A stretch of DNA of 59,878 nucleotides. Source: an uncultured Verrucomicrobiota bacterium. Lineage in GTDB: Bacteria; Verrucomicrobiota; Kiritimatiellia; CAIVKH01. The stretch is taken from positions 1 through 59,878 of the forward strand of contig CALKUH010000054.1 of the NCBI GenBank assembly GCA_937996795.1, given 5' to 3'. Positions within the stretch are counted from its first letter, which is position 1. The number at the start of each line of letters is the position of its first letter. Position numbers and translations under genes: made by a program. This document shows positions 8,397 to 19,400 of this stretch, piece by piece. The notes under the pieces are model-generated. The model was not told the DNA's origin. It did not search any database and worked only from the letters and a program-made list of their open reading frames with translations.

Positions 8397-9104
8397 ATGG
8401 AGATCAAGCCCCCACCCGCGTGCGGCATCATGATGCGCACCGTTTGCTACGAATCCGAGACGGCGCTGGCCGGAGCCGTATGCGAAGCGTTGCGCGCCGC
8501 GCTGGCGCAACCCGCGGCGATTATGCTTGCCGGAGGTTCGACGCCACTCGCGGCGTACCGGCAACTGTCGGGCCAAACCCCGCGCATCGCCCCCGAAGCA
8601 AGGCTGTTTTTTTCCGACGACCGGCTGGTGCCGCCGGATCACGCCCAAAGCAATTTCAAGCACATTGCGCCGCTGATGGCGGCCTCGGGCGTCAGTCCGG
8701 ATCAGATCATACGCGTGCACGGGGAATGGGCCCTGGCCCAGGCCGTGGATGACTACAATGCCCAGTTGACCGCCCTGCTCAACAGCGGGACACCGCTCAC
8801 GCTCGGTCTGCTGGGGCTGGGCGCCGATGGACACACCGCCTCCCTCTTTTCATCCGAGGACATCCGTCGCGGGCACAACCGCTTCGCGACGGGCGTGCAG
8901 CGGCCCGATGGGCTGCAAGGGGTCAGCACAACACCGGACGTCTTCCGGCAGGTGAATCGGCTCATATTTGTGGTCAGCGGCGCAGCAAAAAAAGAGATCG
9001 CGCGCACGCTCGTCCAGCAACCGCAATCCATCGCCGCGGGACAGGCGGTGCGAGGCCATCGCGGGGTGGAACTCTGGACCGACCGCGCCGCTTGGCCGTT
9101 CTAG
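8397..9104 (+). CDS. pgl: 6-phosphogluconolactonase (SOL/DevB type)
   Basis: Hydrolyses the lactone produced by Zwf to 6-phosphogluconate. About 235 aa. Family motifs are MLAGGSTPLAAYRQL, LFFSDDRLVPPDHAQSNF and LGLLGLGADGHTASLF. The start is uncertain: ATG at 8397 lies seven bases after the pntB stop, while ATGs at 8430 and 8433 would sit right before the conserved region; none has a clear ribosome site. Placement in the transhydrogenase operon ties the oxidative pentose phosphate step to NADPH supply. It ends four bases before the convergent rhomboid gene. Confidence 0.93.
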   Translation: MEIKPPPACGIMMRTVCYESETALAGAVCEALRAALAQPAAIMLAGGSTPLAAYRQLSGQTPRIAPEARLFFSDDRLVPPDHAQSNFKHIAPLMAASGVSPDQIIRVHGEWALAQAVDDYNAQLTALLNSGTPLTLGLLGLGADGHTASLFSSEDIRRGHNRFATGVQRPDGLQGVSTTPDVFRQVNRLIFVVSGAAKKEIARTLVQQPQSIAAGQAVRGHRGVELWTDRAAWPF

Positions 9105-9108
9105 CCCG

Positions 9109-9909
9109 TCACTTCGAGCGCGCGTGCCGGCTCGCCCGCTCCAGGCGCTGCCGCTCCGCAGCGGTCAGGGATTGAATTCCTTCCCGCGCGATTTTGTCGA
9201 GCAACCGGTCCACTTCCCCGGCCTCCCGCCGGGCATCCGCCTGCTTGCGCACACGGCGCGCAGTCGTCCACGCCGAGGCCGCCCGCCCCAGCAACTCCGG
9301 ACGAAACAGGATCACCGTGTAGACCAAGCCGGCCACGGCGCCCGCCAGATGCGCGGAGTAGGCAATGCCGCCGACATCGGGCGAAAGGGTGAACAGCAGT
9401 TGAATCGCCCCGAGCGCGACGGCCAGCACCCAGGCCTTCAGGGTGATCGGGAATACGAACATCACCAGCAGGGTCACTTCGCGCTGCGGGAAGAGAACAG
9501 CAAAGGCGGAGAGCAGCCCGAAGATCGCGGCGGAAGCGCCCACGCAGATGCCTTCATAGGGATAGGTCAGCGCCAGCCAGCCGGCTCCGCCCAGGGCGCC
9601 GGACAGGAAATAGAGCGTCAGGAAATGGCGCCGCCCAAGCGAGCGCTCCACTTCCGCGCCCAGGAAATAAAACATCAGCATGTTGATAAGCAAGTGAAAC
9701 GCCCCGCCGTGCAGGAATTGATAGGTGAACAATTGCCACACCTGCCCGCCGAGAAACCCCGCCACACTCAAGCCCAGCAGCCCTTCAAGCGGAAGGCGCA
9801 ACACCCACACGCTGGCCAGTTGCAGCACGTAGACAACAGGGATGGCCAGCAGCAACGCAAACGTGGCCGGCGGAAGACCGGCCCTCAATCTCCATCCCAA
9901 CAGCGACAT
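9109..9909 (-). CDS. Rhomboid family intramembrane serine protease
   Basis: A 266-aa membrane protein with six predicted helices and a charged C-terminal tail of about 60 residues. The catalytic serine is Ser126 in GASAAIFG, the catalytic histidine His187 in YSAHLAGAVAG, and the supporting HxxxN motif is His72/Asn76. These are the rhomboid hallmarks, so activity is likely; substrates are unknown. I chose the ATG at 9909 because the first helix begins there. Longer frames run back through the tRNA gene and cannot be coding. Confidence 0.93.
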   Translation of the reverse strand: MSLLGWRLRAGLPPATFALLLAIPVVYVLQLASVWVLRLPLEGLLGLSVAGFLGGQVWQLFTYQFLHGGAFHLLINMLMFYFLGAEVERSLGRRHFLTLYFLSGALGGAGWLALTYPYEGICVGASAAIFGLLSAFAVLFPQREVTLLVMFVFPITLKAWVLAVALGAIQLLFTLSPDVGGIAYSAHLAGAVAGLVYTVILFRPELLGRAASAWTTARRVRKQADARREAGEVDRLLDKIAREGIQSLTAAERQRLERASRHARSK

Positions 9910-10020
9910 GAGGCATACTAAAGCACAACCCGGCGGCCCGCACCAACCGGGGAATTTCGCCGCTGGCTTTTTTTGACAAGCGAAGCGCGCTCCACTATCT
10001 TCCACCCCTTCGCACGTAGC

Positions 10021-10096
10021 GGGCCGGTAGCTCAGTTGGTAGAGCACGGGACTTTTAATCCTGTGGTCGAGGGTTCGAGTCCCTCCCGGCTCACCA
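10021..10096 (+). tRNA. tRNA-Lys (anticodon TTT)
   Basis: A complete cloverleaf can be drawn: acceptor stem GGGCCGG with CCGGCTC, D-arm GCTCAGTTGGTAGAGC, anticodon arm with loop CTTTTAA (anticodon TTT), variable loop and T-arm GAGGGTTCGAGTCCCTC. CCA is encoded in the DNA. It is flanked by the divergent rhomboid gene and by the acyltransferase gene, which starts nine bases after the CCA. Confidence 0.98.
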
Positions 10097-10104
10097 CTTT
10101 CGCC

Positions 10105-11085
10105 ATGAGCCGACGTTCATTCAGAGCGCGTTGGGAACTGTGGCTGGCCCGCATCGCTCTGGCCGTCATCCCGGGATGTTCGCGCCCCACCCTGTGCCGC
10201 CTGGCCCGCATCATGGGCTCACTCGCATGGCGGTGGGGCGGCAAGCGGACGCGCAAGGTGGCCGAGGCCAACATCGCGCTCGTCTTCCCCGACCTCCCCG
10301 CCCGTCAGCGTGAAGACCTGTTGCGCCGTTCGTTTCATGCATTTGCGCTCAGCATGCTGGATGTGTTCTGGCTGGCGAAGGATGCACAGGAAAAGCTGCC
10401 GGGCCTGGTTTCCATTCATCCCAGTTACGACCCCATCCTGAAACCCGGGGCCATGATCTGCATCACCGCGCACATGGGGAATTGGGAGGCCTTGGGAATG
10501 GCCATCAGCCTGCGCAGCGGCCTGCCGCTAACCAGCGTGGCGGCAACCCTCAAGAACTCGCGCGTCGACGCGCTTTTTAATGACCTTCGGCGCCTCACGG
10601 GCCAGCACATGGTCCCGCGCAAGGGTGCCGTTCGTCCGCTGCTCAAAACCCTCCGCGAGGGAGGCAAGGTCGCGCTGGTGCTGGACCAGAATACGAAACC
10701 CGTTGACGGCGGAACCTTCGTGAACTTCATGGGGCGTCCGGCCCCGATGTCGACCGCCGCCGCCATGCTCGCCCTGCGAACGAACGCCAAACTCGTCGTG
10801 GGAATTTCGCTCCCCACTCCGCGCGGCACTTACGAGACACGCCCGCTGGTCCACATCTCCACCGAAAATCTGCCGCAACCGGAAGAAGCCGCCATTCAGG
10901 CCCTGACCCAGCGCATTGCCGACGCGCTGGCGGATGCCGTTCGCGAGAACCCGGCCTGCTGGGTCTGGAGCTACAAGCGGTGGAAAATCAGGCCGCCGGA
11001 CGCGGATGCATCGGCCTTCCCGTTTTATTCGCGCGCGCTGAAGCCCTCCGACCTCTCGCGCGCCAGGCGTCCAACTAACGTCTGA
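10105..11085 (+). CDS. Lipid A biosynthesis acyltransferase (LpxL/HtrB family)
   Basis: A 326-aa protein of the lysophospholipid acyltransferase superfamily, LpxL/LpxM branch. The catalytic HX4E motif is His123-MGNW-Glu128, and VALVLDQNTK fits the second conserved block. A hydrophobic or amphipathic N-terminus fits inner-membrane association. It likely adds a secondary acyl chain to lipid A, which fits the lptD gene found further on. The ATG at 10105 lies right after the tRNA. The chain it transfers cannot be told from sequence. Confidence 0.9.
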   Translation: MSRRSFRARWELWLARIALAVIPGCSRPTLCRLARIMGSLAWRWGGKRTRKVAEANIALVFPDLPARQREDLLRRSFHAFALSMLDVFWLAKDAQEKLPGLVSIHPSYDPILKPGAMICITAHMGNWEALGMAISLRSGLPLTSVAATLKNSRVDALFNDLRRLTGQHMVPRKGAVRPLLKTLREGGKVALVLDQNTKPVDGGTFVNFMGRPAPMSTAAAMLALRTNAKLVVGISLPTPRGTYETRPLVHISTENLPQPEEAAIQALTQRIADALADAVRENPACWVWSYKRWKIRPPDADASAFPFYSRALKPSDLSRARRPTNV

Positions 11086-11090
11086 TTCCG

Positions 11091-12317
11091 CTACACGCGG
11101 AAACCGGCGGGAATCACCGCATTTTTGGGAATCACGATCACGCCATCCCGAATGGTGTACAGGGCATGATTCGTGTCCTGCTTCCCATCCGGCGAAATGT
11201 AGGCGCCGTCGCCGATGCGCGCATTCTTGTCGATGATCGCATTCTTGATGTAGCAATCGCGCCCGATGCCCAGACGCACTTCACCGGCTTCGGGTTCCTT
11301 CTCGTAGTAGTCAGCCCCCATCACGACCGAATGCTCAATGACGGTCTGGTCGCCCACGACGGCCCGGATGCCAATGATCGAATGAAGGATCCGGTGCCCG
11401 GAAATGATGCAGCCCTCGGACAACAGGCAGCGGTTGAGATCGCAGCCATTGATCTTCGATGGCGGCAGATAGCGCATGTCCGTGTAGATCGGCGCCTTTG
11501 GATCATAAAAATTGAACTCGGGCACGGTGTCGGACAGGGACAGGTTCGTCTCCCAGAAGGAATGGATCGTCCCGATATCCCGCCAATAGCCGTCAAAGAT
11601 ATAGCTGAAGACCTTATGGGTCTTGATGGCCGAGGGAATGATGTGTTTGCCGAAATCCGACAAATCAGTGTCGAGGAGCTTTTTGAGCACCGACCGGTTG
11701 AAGATGTAGATGCCCATGCTGGCGAGATAGCGCTCGTCCTTGTAGATCGGCGCGCGCAAGGCATCCAAGGCAGGCGTATTGCCGGGCTTTTCCACGAAAT
11801 TCACGATGCGGCGCTTGTCATCCACCTGCATGATGCCGAGCGCACCCGCTTCGCCGCGCGGCACCGGCTTCGTGCAGATCGTCACCTCGGCGCCGGTCTC
11901 CTGGTGCTGGCGAATGACCTCGCGGAAATCCATGCGGTATAGTTGGTCGCCGGACAGAATCACCACATAATCCGGCTCCTCCTCGATAAAATAGCGGAGG
12001 CTCTGGCGAACGGCATCCGCCGTGCCCTGATACCACTTCTCCGAACTCGGCGTCTGCTGGGCCGCGAGGATGCGCACATAGCCCTTTGAGAACTGGTCAA
12101 ACTGGTAGGTGTGCTGCACATGGCGGTGCAGGGACTCGCTGTTGAACTGGGTCAACAGATAGATGGAGCGGATGCCGCTGTTGATGCAGTTGCTGACGGG
12201 AATATCGATCAGGCGATATTTGCCCGCGATCGGAACGGCCGGCTTCGATCGCTCCAACGTCAACGGCAACAGGCGGGTGCCCTGCCCGCCTCCCAAAATT
12301 ACACTGACAACACTCAT
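11091..12317 (-). CDS. glgC: Glucose-1-phosphate adenylyltransferase
   Basis: Makes ADP-glucose from glucose-1-phosphate and ATP, the committing step of bacterial glycogen synthesis. 408 aa with the nucleotidyltransferase signature GGGQGTRL (residues 9-16), SKPAVPIAGKYRLIDIPVSN, SGDQLYRMDF and FVEKPG, followed by a left-handed beta-helix C-terminal domain. The motif set resembles the plant and cyanobacterial branch. The ATG at 12317 has AAGGA about five bases upstream. glgP on the same strand at 40957-43476 covers glucan breakdown. A strong terminator separates glgC from the upstream lipoprotein gene. Confidence 0.96.
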   Translation of the reverse strand: MSVVSVILGGGQGTRLLPLTLERSKPAVPIAGKYRLIDIPVSNCINSGIRSIYLLTQFNSESLHRHVQHTYQFDQFSKGYVRILAAQQTPSSEKWYQGTADAVRQSLRYFIEEEPDYVVILSGDQLYRMDFREVIRQHQETGAEVTICTKPVPRGEAGALGIMQVDDKRRIVNFVEKPGNTPALDALRAPIYKDERYLASMGIYIFNRSVLKKLLDTDLSDFGKHIIPSAIKTHKVFSYIFDGYWRDIGTIHSFWETNLSLSDTVPEFNFYDPKAPIYTDMRYLPPSKINGCDLNRCLLSEGCIISGHRILHSIIGIRAVVGDQTVIEHSVVMGADYYEKEPEAGEVRLGIGRDCYIKNAIIDKNARIGDGAYISPDGKQDTNHALYTIRDGVIVIPKNAVIPAGFRV

Positions 12318-12354
12318 GACGATCCTTTCAAGCGATTGACTAACCCTCAAAACA

Positions 12355-12384
12355 CAGCGACCCCAAGAAGACTTGGGGTCGCTG
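12355..12384 (-). terminator. Strong hairpin terminator after the secreted-protein unit
   Basis: A perfect 13-base-pair stem (CAGCGACCCCAAG paired with CTTGGGGTCGCTG) with a four-base loop, followed on minus by TGTTTTGAGGG. It lies 27 bases past the stop of the lipoprotein gene and before the glgC start. The T-run is short (four Ts), but the stem is very stable. Confidence 0.8.
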
Positions 12385-12410
12385 CACCTACATCCTGTTT
12401 GCGCGACCGA

Positions 12411-13394
12411 TCAGGTTCCGCCTCCACCGCCACCCGTGGTGGTTGTCGTGGTGGGGATCGTAATCGAGATCGGCGAAGACTCGCCATTGATATTGCCCGT
12501 GCGCCCGTTCTCTTCAATCCACGTGCCGAGCATCAAGCGATCATCCAATGTCGCACGTCCTTCGATGGCCGACTGGATGATGCCCTGGAAGGTACCGACC
12601 ATGGTGACCTTCTTGCCCGCGGCGCTGATGCCTTCAACCGAGTAGGTGCCAATGAAGCTGTCACCGGCCGAGATGGTCTGCGCGTCGCTGCCGAAGTTGT
12701 CCTGGTTCACACCGCTCGTCGTGCGGATGTCCCCGAAACTGCCGCGGTACTCCTTGCCATTGTTGTCGATAATGGTGATCCGGTTGCCGAAGTGTTCGAC
12801 GGTAAAGGCAAAGATCTTCGCGCCCGTAGTGCCAGAAGTCGCGTTCCCCAAAGGACCGGAACCCGTGCCTTTGGATGGCGTGGTGCTCTCAGGCTCAATG
12901 AAGTACTTGTAACTGGCGGTGATGTTGGCCCCGTTCGCCAGCACGAAGCCATCGAAGTTCAGCGACCACTGCCCGGTGTCATAATTGATCGTGCCGAAGG
13001 CCCCGAAGGATCCCTCAAGGTTGCCATCGCTATTGGCATCGGTGAACGTGTAGCCGACCGTGGTAATCGTAAGGGATCCCTCGATGATATTGTTCTGGTC
13101 GAGGAACCCTGCGAACGCGGTGCTGACACCATTGCCCTTCGCAATAACTTCGGAGCCGACATTGTTCGTGGCGCCAACACTGCCCTCGCCATCGGGCGTG
13201 GTGATTTCGGACGAGTAGTCCGTGACCAACAAACCGCCGTTCACCCCGCGATAGACGCCGCTGAAGTTCAGGAAGTTGTAGCGCGAGCTGAACCCACCGT
13301 CCGTATTCGAGGTCCAATCGCAACCGGCAAGAGGCAGCACCAACGCAACCGCCATTGCTGACGCAGCCACCGACATCAAACGGGTCATCTTCAT
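12411..13394 (-). CDS. Secreted lipoprotein, Thr/Gly-rich tail, unknown function
   Basis: A 327-aa protein with a lipoprotein signal peptide; the lipobox is LAGC with Cys25. The rest is a beta-rich, Gly/Asn/Thr-rich extracellular type sequence without a family I recognise, with several Asp/Asn-rich turns (DANSDGN). It ends in a low-complexity stretch of six Thr and six Gly. It has a good ribosome site (AAGGAG, six bases) and starts 77 bases after the stop of the giant protein on the same strand, then a terminator follows. I infer it is the last gene of that unit, perhaps a surface anchor or partner; this is not shown. Confidence 0.75.
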   Translation of the reverse strand: MKMTRLMSVAASAMAVALVLPLAGCDWTSNTDGGFSSRYNFLNFSGVYRGVNGGLLVTDYSSEITTPDGEGSVGATNNVGSEVIAKGNGVSTAFAGFLDQNNIIEGSLTITTVGYTFTDANSDGNLEGSFGAFGTINYDTGQWSLNFDGFVLANGANITASYKYFIEPESTTPSKGTGSGPLGNATSGTTGAKIFAFTVEHFGNRITIIDNNGKEYRGSFGDIRTTSGVNQDNFGSDAQTISAGDSFIGTYSVEGISAAGKKVTMVGTFQGIIQSAIEGRATLDDRLMLGTWIEENGRTGNINGESSPISITIPTTTTTTGGGGGGT

Positions 13395-13471
13395 TCCAAA
13401 CTCCTTCCGGCGTTATCGCTCAACTCATTCCGAAAACTCGCAGCACATAGTGGCAGAACCCCATCCCGACA

Positions 13472-16400
13472 TCAAGGCAGTTGCCACCGGATGTTGTATA
13501 TGTGCGGATCCAGCGGAGGCGTGTTGTTGGTGCTCGCCCACGGTCCGTTGGTCCAATTCGCCTTGAGAATCGTATAGGCGGTATTGGGCACATCGACCGG
13601 CGCGCCGGACAGGAGATTCGTCCGAATCTGCAGGTAGGTCGTGATATTCGTGGTGATGTTCGTCACCTGAGCCACGAAGTTGTACCGGACGATATCCTGT
13701 CCGGAGGCCATCGTCTGACCGACGATCTCGAACAGGAACGGCGTGGCCGGCTTGCTGTTCGTGTTCGCCGGGTTGAAGCCCTGCACCACTTCCAGCGCGT
13801 CGTGGAAGCCATCGTTGTCCGTGTCCGTCAGCAACGGGGACGAGCCCTTCTGTACTTCGACGCCGTCCTTGAGACCGTCGCCATCGGTGTCCGGATTGTT
13901 GGGGTTGGTGCCGTACGTATTGACCTCCTGACCATCGGTCAAGCCATCGCCATCCCCATCAGCCACAAGCGGATTCAGCCCCATGCCCACTTCAACACCA
14001 TCGGACAATCCATCATTGTCGGTGTCGGAGTCGGTGGGATCCGTGCCCAGGACATACTCCTGGAAGTCGGTCAACCCGTCGCCATCAGAATCCGTATAAC
14101 TGCCGCCATAGCCCGCCTGGCTGAGCGTCGCGAACCAGTACCACTCCCAGTTGTCCGGCAGGTTGTCGTTGTCCGCGTCCTGGTCCTCAATGAAGAGGTA
14201 GAAGCCGCTCTGGTTGCCCGGAACCGTGATGGCACGGACGGGATACGTCGCGGGCGCGGGCGACCCGCTCTTGATGTAGCCCCACGATTCATACGGATCG
14301 AGCCGCTTGTTGCCGTTGATATCCTGGAAGGCACGCACATAGAACGTTCCCGCCGGCAAGCCGCGCAGGGCAAAGACGCCGGGACGGTTGGTCAGCGAGA
14401 CCTGGGCGACCGGCGTACCGCCGAACCCGGACGAGGCAAAGGCCTGGACGACGAAATTCCCGTTCGTCTGGCGTCCGTGATAGAGCAATTCGCCGCTGAT
14501 CGTGTACGCGCCCGCCGGCGAGTCCTGCAGGTTCAGCATGAAGTTCGCATAGGTGGACCACGACGACGTCTTCGCCGGGTTTGCGCCGGCAATGCGCCAG
14601 TAGTACACGCCATTCGTGAACGGCGTGTCGCCACCCAGCAGCGGGATCGGCATCCGATACTGGCCATTCTGGTCGCGGAACGGCGCGATGAAGTTCGTGA
14701 TGCCATAGATGGTCGGGCCATTTGAACCGCGGCGGATTTCCAGCCGCGTGTGGGTGGTCCAGTCATCCTGTGTCCACACGAGGTCGCTGTGGGCAAAGAC
14801 CACCTCGCCATTGTCCGGCGAGAGCGCCACCGGCGTAGCCGGGTTCTTGGACCAGTTGAGCGTGAAAGCGTTCGTGGTGAGCGGACTCCCGTTCACAAAC
14901 ACCGTGCCGTCGCCACCATTCACGATCGCATTAAAGCCCGGCGAGGTCGTTTCCCCACCCGGCGGCAAGCCCCATGTCGCTTGCGGCGCGGAGAAGAGGT
15001 AGTCGCCCTCATGGAAATACGTCCTGTTCTGCAGGTTGCTGCGGATCAGGATCAGCGGCACGCCAGGGCTGGTCACCCGCGTGACGCGGACCGTGAAGTT
15101 GTTCACGCCGGCCTGCGCATTCCACGCGAGTCGGTTGATGCCCGGCAGCACGTCCGTCAGGCCCAGTTCCGCGCGAATCGGACCCGCCCAACTGACATGG
15201 ATCGGCTGGCGTTCCACGATGCCGGCCGGCTCGGTCACGTCGTACGTGTTGTTGTTGTTGTTGTCCGCGTACGCGAAGAACCACATCGGGCCCTGCCGCA
15301 GATAGCCGGTGGCATTCGTGATCGACATGGTCACCGGGTAGAGGTTGACCGTGCCATTCGTCGCATAGAGTTGCGCCGAAAGCGCCGGGATGCCGTCCAT
15401 GCCCGCATGCGTGTAGCCGATCAGCCGGATCGGACCGCTGATGTTGTTCCCGAGATACTTCACATTCAGCAGGAACTGCGGCGAGGGATGGCTTGTGAGA
15501 TTCCCGGGGTGCGTCTTCGCCATGAACTCGGAGAAGTTGTCCCATCCGTCATTGTCGGGGTCGAGCAAGGCGTCATGGACGAGCGGGCTCACCACGCCGG
15601 GGTACTGGACCTCCCAGGTATCCGACATCCCGTCCCCGTCGTCGTACAGTTCGCCGTAGAAGGCGCCGACGGAGTTGGTGCTCCAGTAGTCGCTCTTCCC
15701 GTTGTCGTCGCTGTCCGTGTCGCGAGGATCGGTGCCCGCGAGGAATTCGCCGCGGTTGTTGAGTCCGTCTCCATCCGGATCCCCCCAGGCGCCATCGACA
15801 CCCAGCGCATATCCCGGATTGAGCCCGTGCAACCCTTCCCACCAATCCGGCAACCCATCGCCATCGCTGTCAGCCGTGTACGGCTGGCAGGCGGCGACCG
15901 GCGGAATGTTGGAGAACACGACATCCCCCGAGAAGACGCCGCTGTAGCGGAAGTCGAGCGGGTTCATGAAGTCATTCGGCGCCTCTCCGCCATCCGTCGC
16001 GGGGAAGTAGCCGATGAGGGCGGTGCGCGCATAGACACGCAGCGGGTCAAAATCCGACAACGGCGCCTGATCCGCCGTCGCGAGACGCTGGGCCTGCGGG
16101 ATGTAGAAGCCGAATTCCTCGCTTGGATCGCGAAGCGCAGACCGCTCCTCCGCGTAGATCCCGCGCTGGAAGTCGAAGTTGAAGTACATGATCAGGCCGG
16201 ATTCCGTCCCAATGAGATTCCGCACGCGGACCTCGTCGAGTTCCTCTTTGCTCAACACACGACGCCAGACCCGCGCCTCGTCAATTTCGCCATCCAGCAG
16301 GCGCCCGATCTCCATGGGGCCCTCGAATGCACGGATGCCACTGCCGAGGATGACCCGGTTGCCAAGCAGCGGAATAAGGAAGCCCGGCTGCTGGGAAACC

Positions 16401-19400
16401 AGAATGCCGTCGACATACAACGAGGCCGTATTTTCGTCGCGCGTGTACGCGACATGGTGGTACTGGCCGTCGTTGATTCGGAACGGCGAGCGAAGCGTGT
16501 TGATCGATGTATTGATCGTCGTTTGCGAGTCCTCGGGCAATCCGTTCGTACCGATCGTCGCGCTTTCGTAAATGATGCCAAACGTGCCGAACACGCGACC
16601 ATCGGAATCAATTCCGATGGCATAATTCACATCGCCAAAGAGTTCGCCGACGGGTTCGCCGTTATGGCGAGCAATAATCACTCCACCGTTTTCATCGGAC
16701 GTGCGGACCCAAGCTTCCAGCGTCCACTCCTCGAGAATGTCGATGCCGGAACCCGATTTAGCCACTTGGCGCAAATGTCCTTCCTCGTCCCCGAACACAC
16801 GCAGGACACCCGGGTCGGCGGCGCTCACGTCAAACAGAAGGGTGCGGTCGCGGAAATTAGCGATTTCCGTGGCCGTGCGCGCAATGCGCCAGATGCGGAC
16901 TTCGGACAGGTAACCGGCATATCCGCCCTCGCCGAAGATCACATCACCCGGACCCTGAGCCGGCTGAAGGAGCGTGTTGTGGGATCCCACGCGCAAACCA
17001 TCCTGATACAGGTTTAGAACCTGTTCGCCGAATGAGGCAGCCAGATGCGTCCACTGGCAGGTGCTGACGTTAATCGGCTCGCCCGAAATCTCGGCGACCT
17101 GGAGTGGATCATTGAAACTGTTGAAGCGGGCATACGGCACCACCGTGCCGGCGTCATTGCGGATGCCCAGCTCAAAGTTGACGAACCCTTCGCAGCGCAG
17201 GCGACGGATTACCAACGCCTGTTCCGTTCCGGGCGCGGGCAGCGCTTCCGCGCGGAAGAGGCATTCGACCGTCCAATTCGTCAGGCTGAACCGTTCGGTA
17301 TCGAGGCCGGAGATTTTTTCCGGCACCGTCACCAGGCCGGGACCACCGCCGCCGCCGAAACGGAGAGAGCGGACGACAAACGGAATGCGCGCATCCGCGG
17401 GATCGAGTTCGTCCGCGAGTTCCGCGGCATCGGAAACGCCATCGTCATCTGTATCCGCGCGATCCGGACGGATGCCGAAACTCGAGTTCTCGGCGCGGTT
17501 GATGATGCCGTCGCCATCCGAGTCCTCATCCCCATCCGCCGTGCCATTCCCATCGCTGTCCACCCGGATCGGATTCAGGCCCAGGCGGTACTCGTTCAGG
17601 TTGTTGACGCCATCAAGATCGGGGTCATCACCGAATGATTTCAATTCACTGTTTGCGAGGAACCAGTTCACCCACCAATCCGGCACATCATCCACCGGGT
17701 CAGCGAAGAAGCTGCTGAGCACGCTGAGGTTCGTCTCGGCGATCAACGAATCGAAGGTCACACCCTTGAGCGCATAATTCTCATCCAGCGGATGGAGGAA
17801 ATCCTCCGCCGTCAACCCGCCGTCATCAAAGGGATAGTAGCCGAACTGATTCTGTCCTGATTCCTGAACCAGCAGCTGCAGGACATCAGCGAGTTCATCG
17901 CCATCCGGCGCCGCGAAGAACTGTCCGCCCGTCTCCAACGCGATGCGCTCGAGTTCAAAGGTGAATCCCGCCAGGATCGTGGAGCCAAACCCGACCGAAT
18001 TGATCACCGTTGAAAGCTCTACGACCTCATCCAATTCAGAATCCGTCGGCACCGCTTGCGGCACGCCATCCGAGATGAAAACACCGATACGATCGCCGGC
18101 AAGCGGACGGTCTTCCATCAGATCGATCAACGTCTGAATGGCAACCTGGTAATCAGTGCCGCCCTCGGGCTGAAGGGTGTCGATGGCGGCTTTCAACACA
18201 TCACGGTCATCAGTGAAATCCTGAAGGACTTCTGATGTGTGGTCGAAGCGGATAATCGCCATTTGGGCGCCATCCGGCATAAGGTCTACGGCATCCTTCG
18301 CAGCGTCCTTCGCGGATTCCATACGGCCTTCAATGGCCATACTGCCCGAGTTATCAATGATGATGATAAATTCGGGCGCCACGCCGGATTGAGTCGGCAG
18401 GGTCGGACCGATATAGAGATCGTCCATGCGGCCAACAATCCCCTCGCCGATTCGCGTGAGGCCGGGGCCGCGCACGCCGGTGCCCGGGACGGATACCGAG
18501 GCGACCACACAGTCATTCACGTACAAGACTATGCGGCCCTCAGCCGGATCCCAGGTGGCGTGAACGGTCGAGAATTCGCCGGCGGGAATGGCCGCGGAGG
18601 CCGTCGCCGTGAACAACGTGCCGCCGAAGGTGTGCATGCGCACATACGGCACATTCGCATTCAAGCCCAACTCGAATTGGAGCAGGTCGCAGGTTTCGCG
18701 CTGGATGAGAATACCTGTTTCGCTTCCCGCCGGACGTATCGCGCAGCCGATGGCCCACCGGGTCAGATTCTCGAAGCGCTGGGGAACCGTTGCGGTGTCG
18801 CCCTGGAACTCCGTCGGCTCCGGCACACGGATGGCGGCGCCCGACAGCACGAGGCTGCGCGGCACCAGCGGCGAGCGCCCGTAGAGGGCCGAGGTGCTGT
18901 CCGCCACTTCCGCCCCATCATTGAACCCGTCATCATCCGTATCCGCCTTGCCGGGATGCGTCTTCCACGTGTTCTGCTCTTCGAGGTTGATCAAGCCGTC
19001 CCCATCGCTGTCCTCGACGGCATCCGACTGGCCATTCAAGTTCGAATCGGTCTTCAGCGGATGCGTACCCGCCTGGTATTCCGTCAGGTTCGTCAAGCCA
19101 TCGCCGTCCGAATCCAACGCCGCATCACTCGGGTCGGTGATGCTGAATCCATAGGTCAGCTCCCAGTAATCCGGAATGCCATCGCCGTCCGTGTCCTGGT
19201 GAAGCGGCGCGGCCACGGTCGAGAAGACGGCGCCATCCAACACGCCCGCGTGGAACCAGTCATTCAGCCAGTCTTCCGTTACGGAGAAATCCTCCGCCGT
19301 GAGGCCGCCGTCATCGAAGCGGAAGTTCGCGCCGATGCCGCTGGTGCGCTGGCCATACAGCGTGCGGATGCCGTCGATGTCATCCTGCGTCAATTCAACC

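Noticed and set aside
9910..10047. Extension of the rhomboid frame upstream to 10047
   Set aside because: It runs through the tRNA-Lys gene and lacks homology; the first membrane helix starts at 9909.
13800..14100. Short tandem DNA repeats that could be taken for a CRISPR array
   Set aside because: The units are coding TSP3 repeats with codon periodicity, and spacers are not unique sequence between identical repeats. No cas genes are present.
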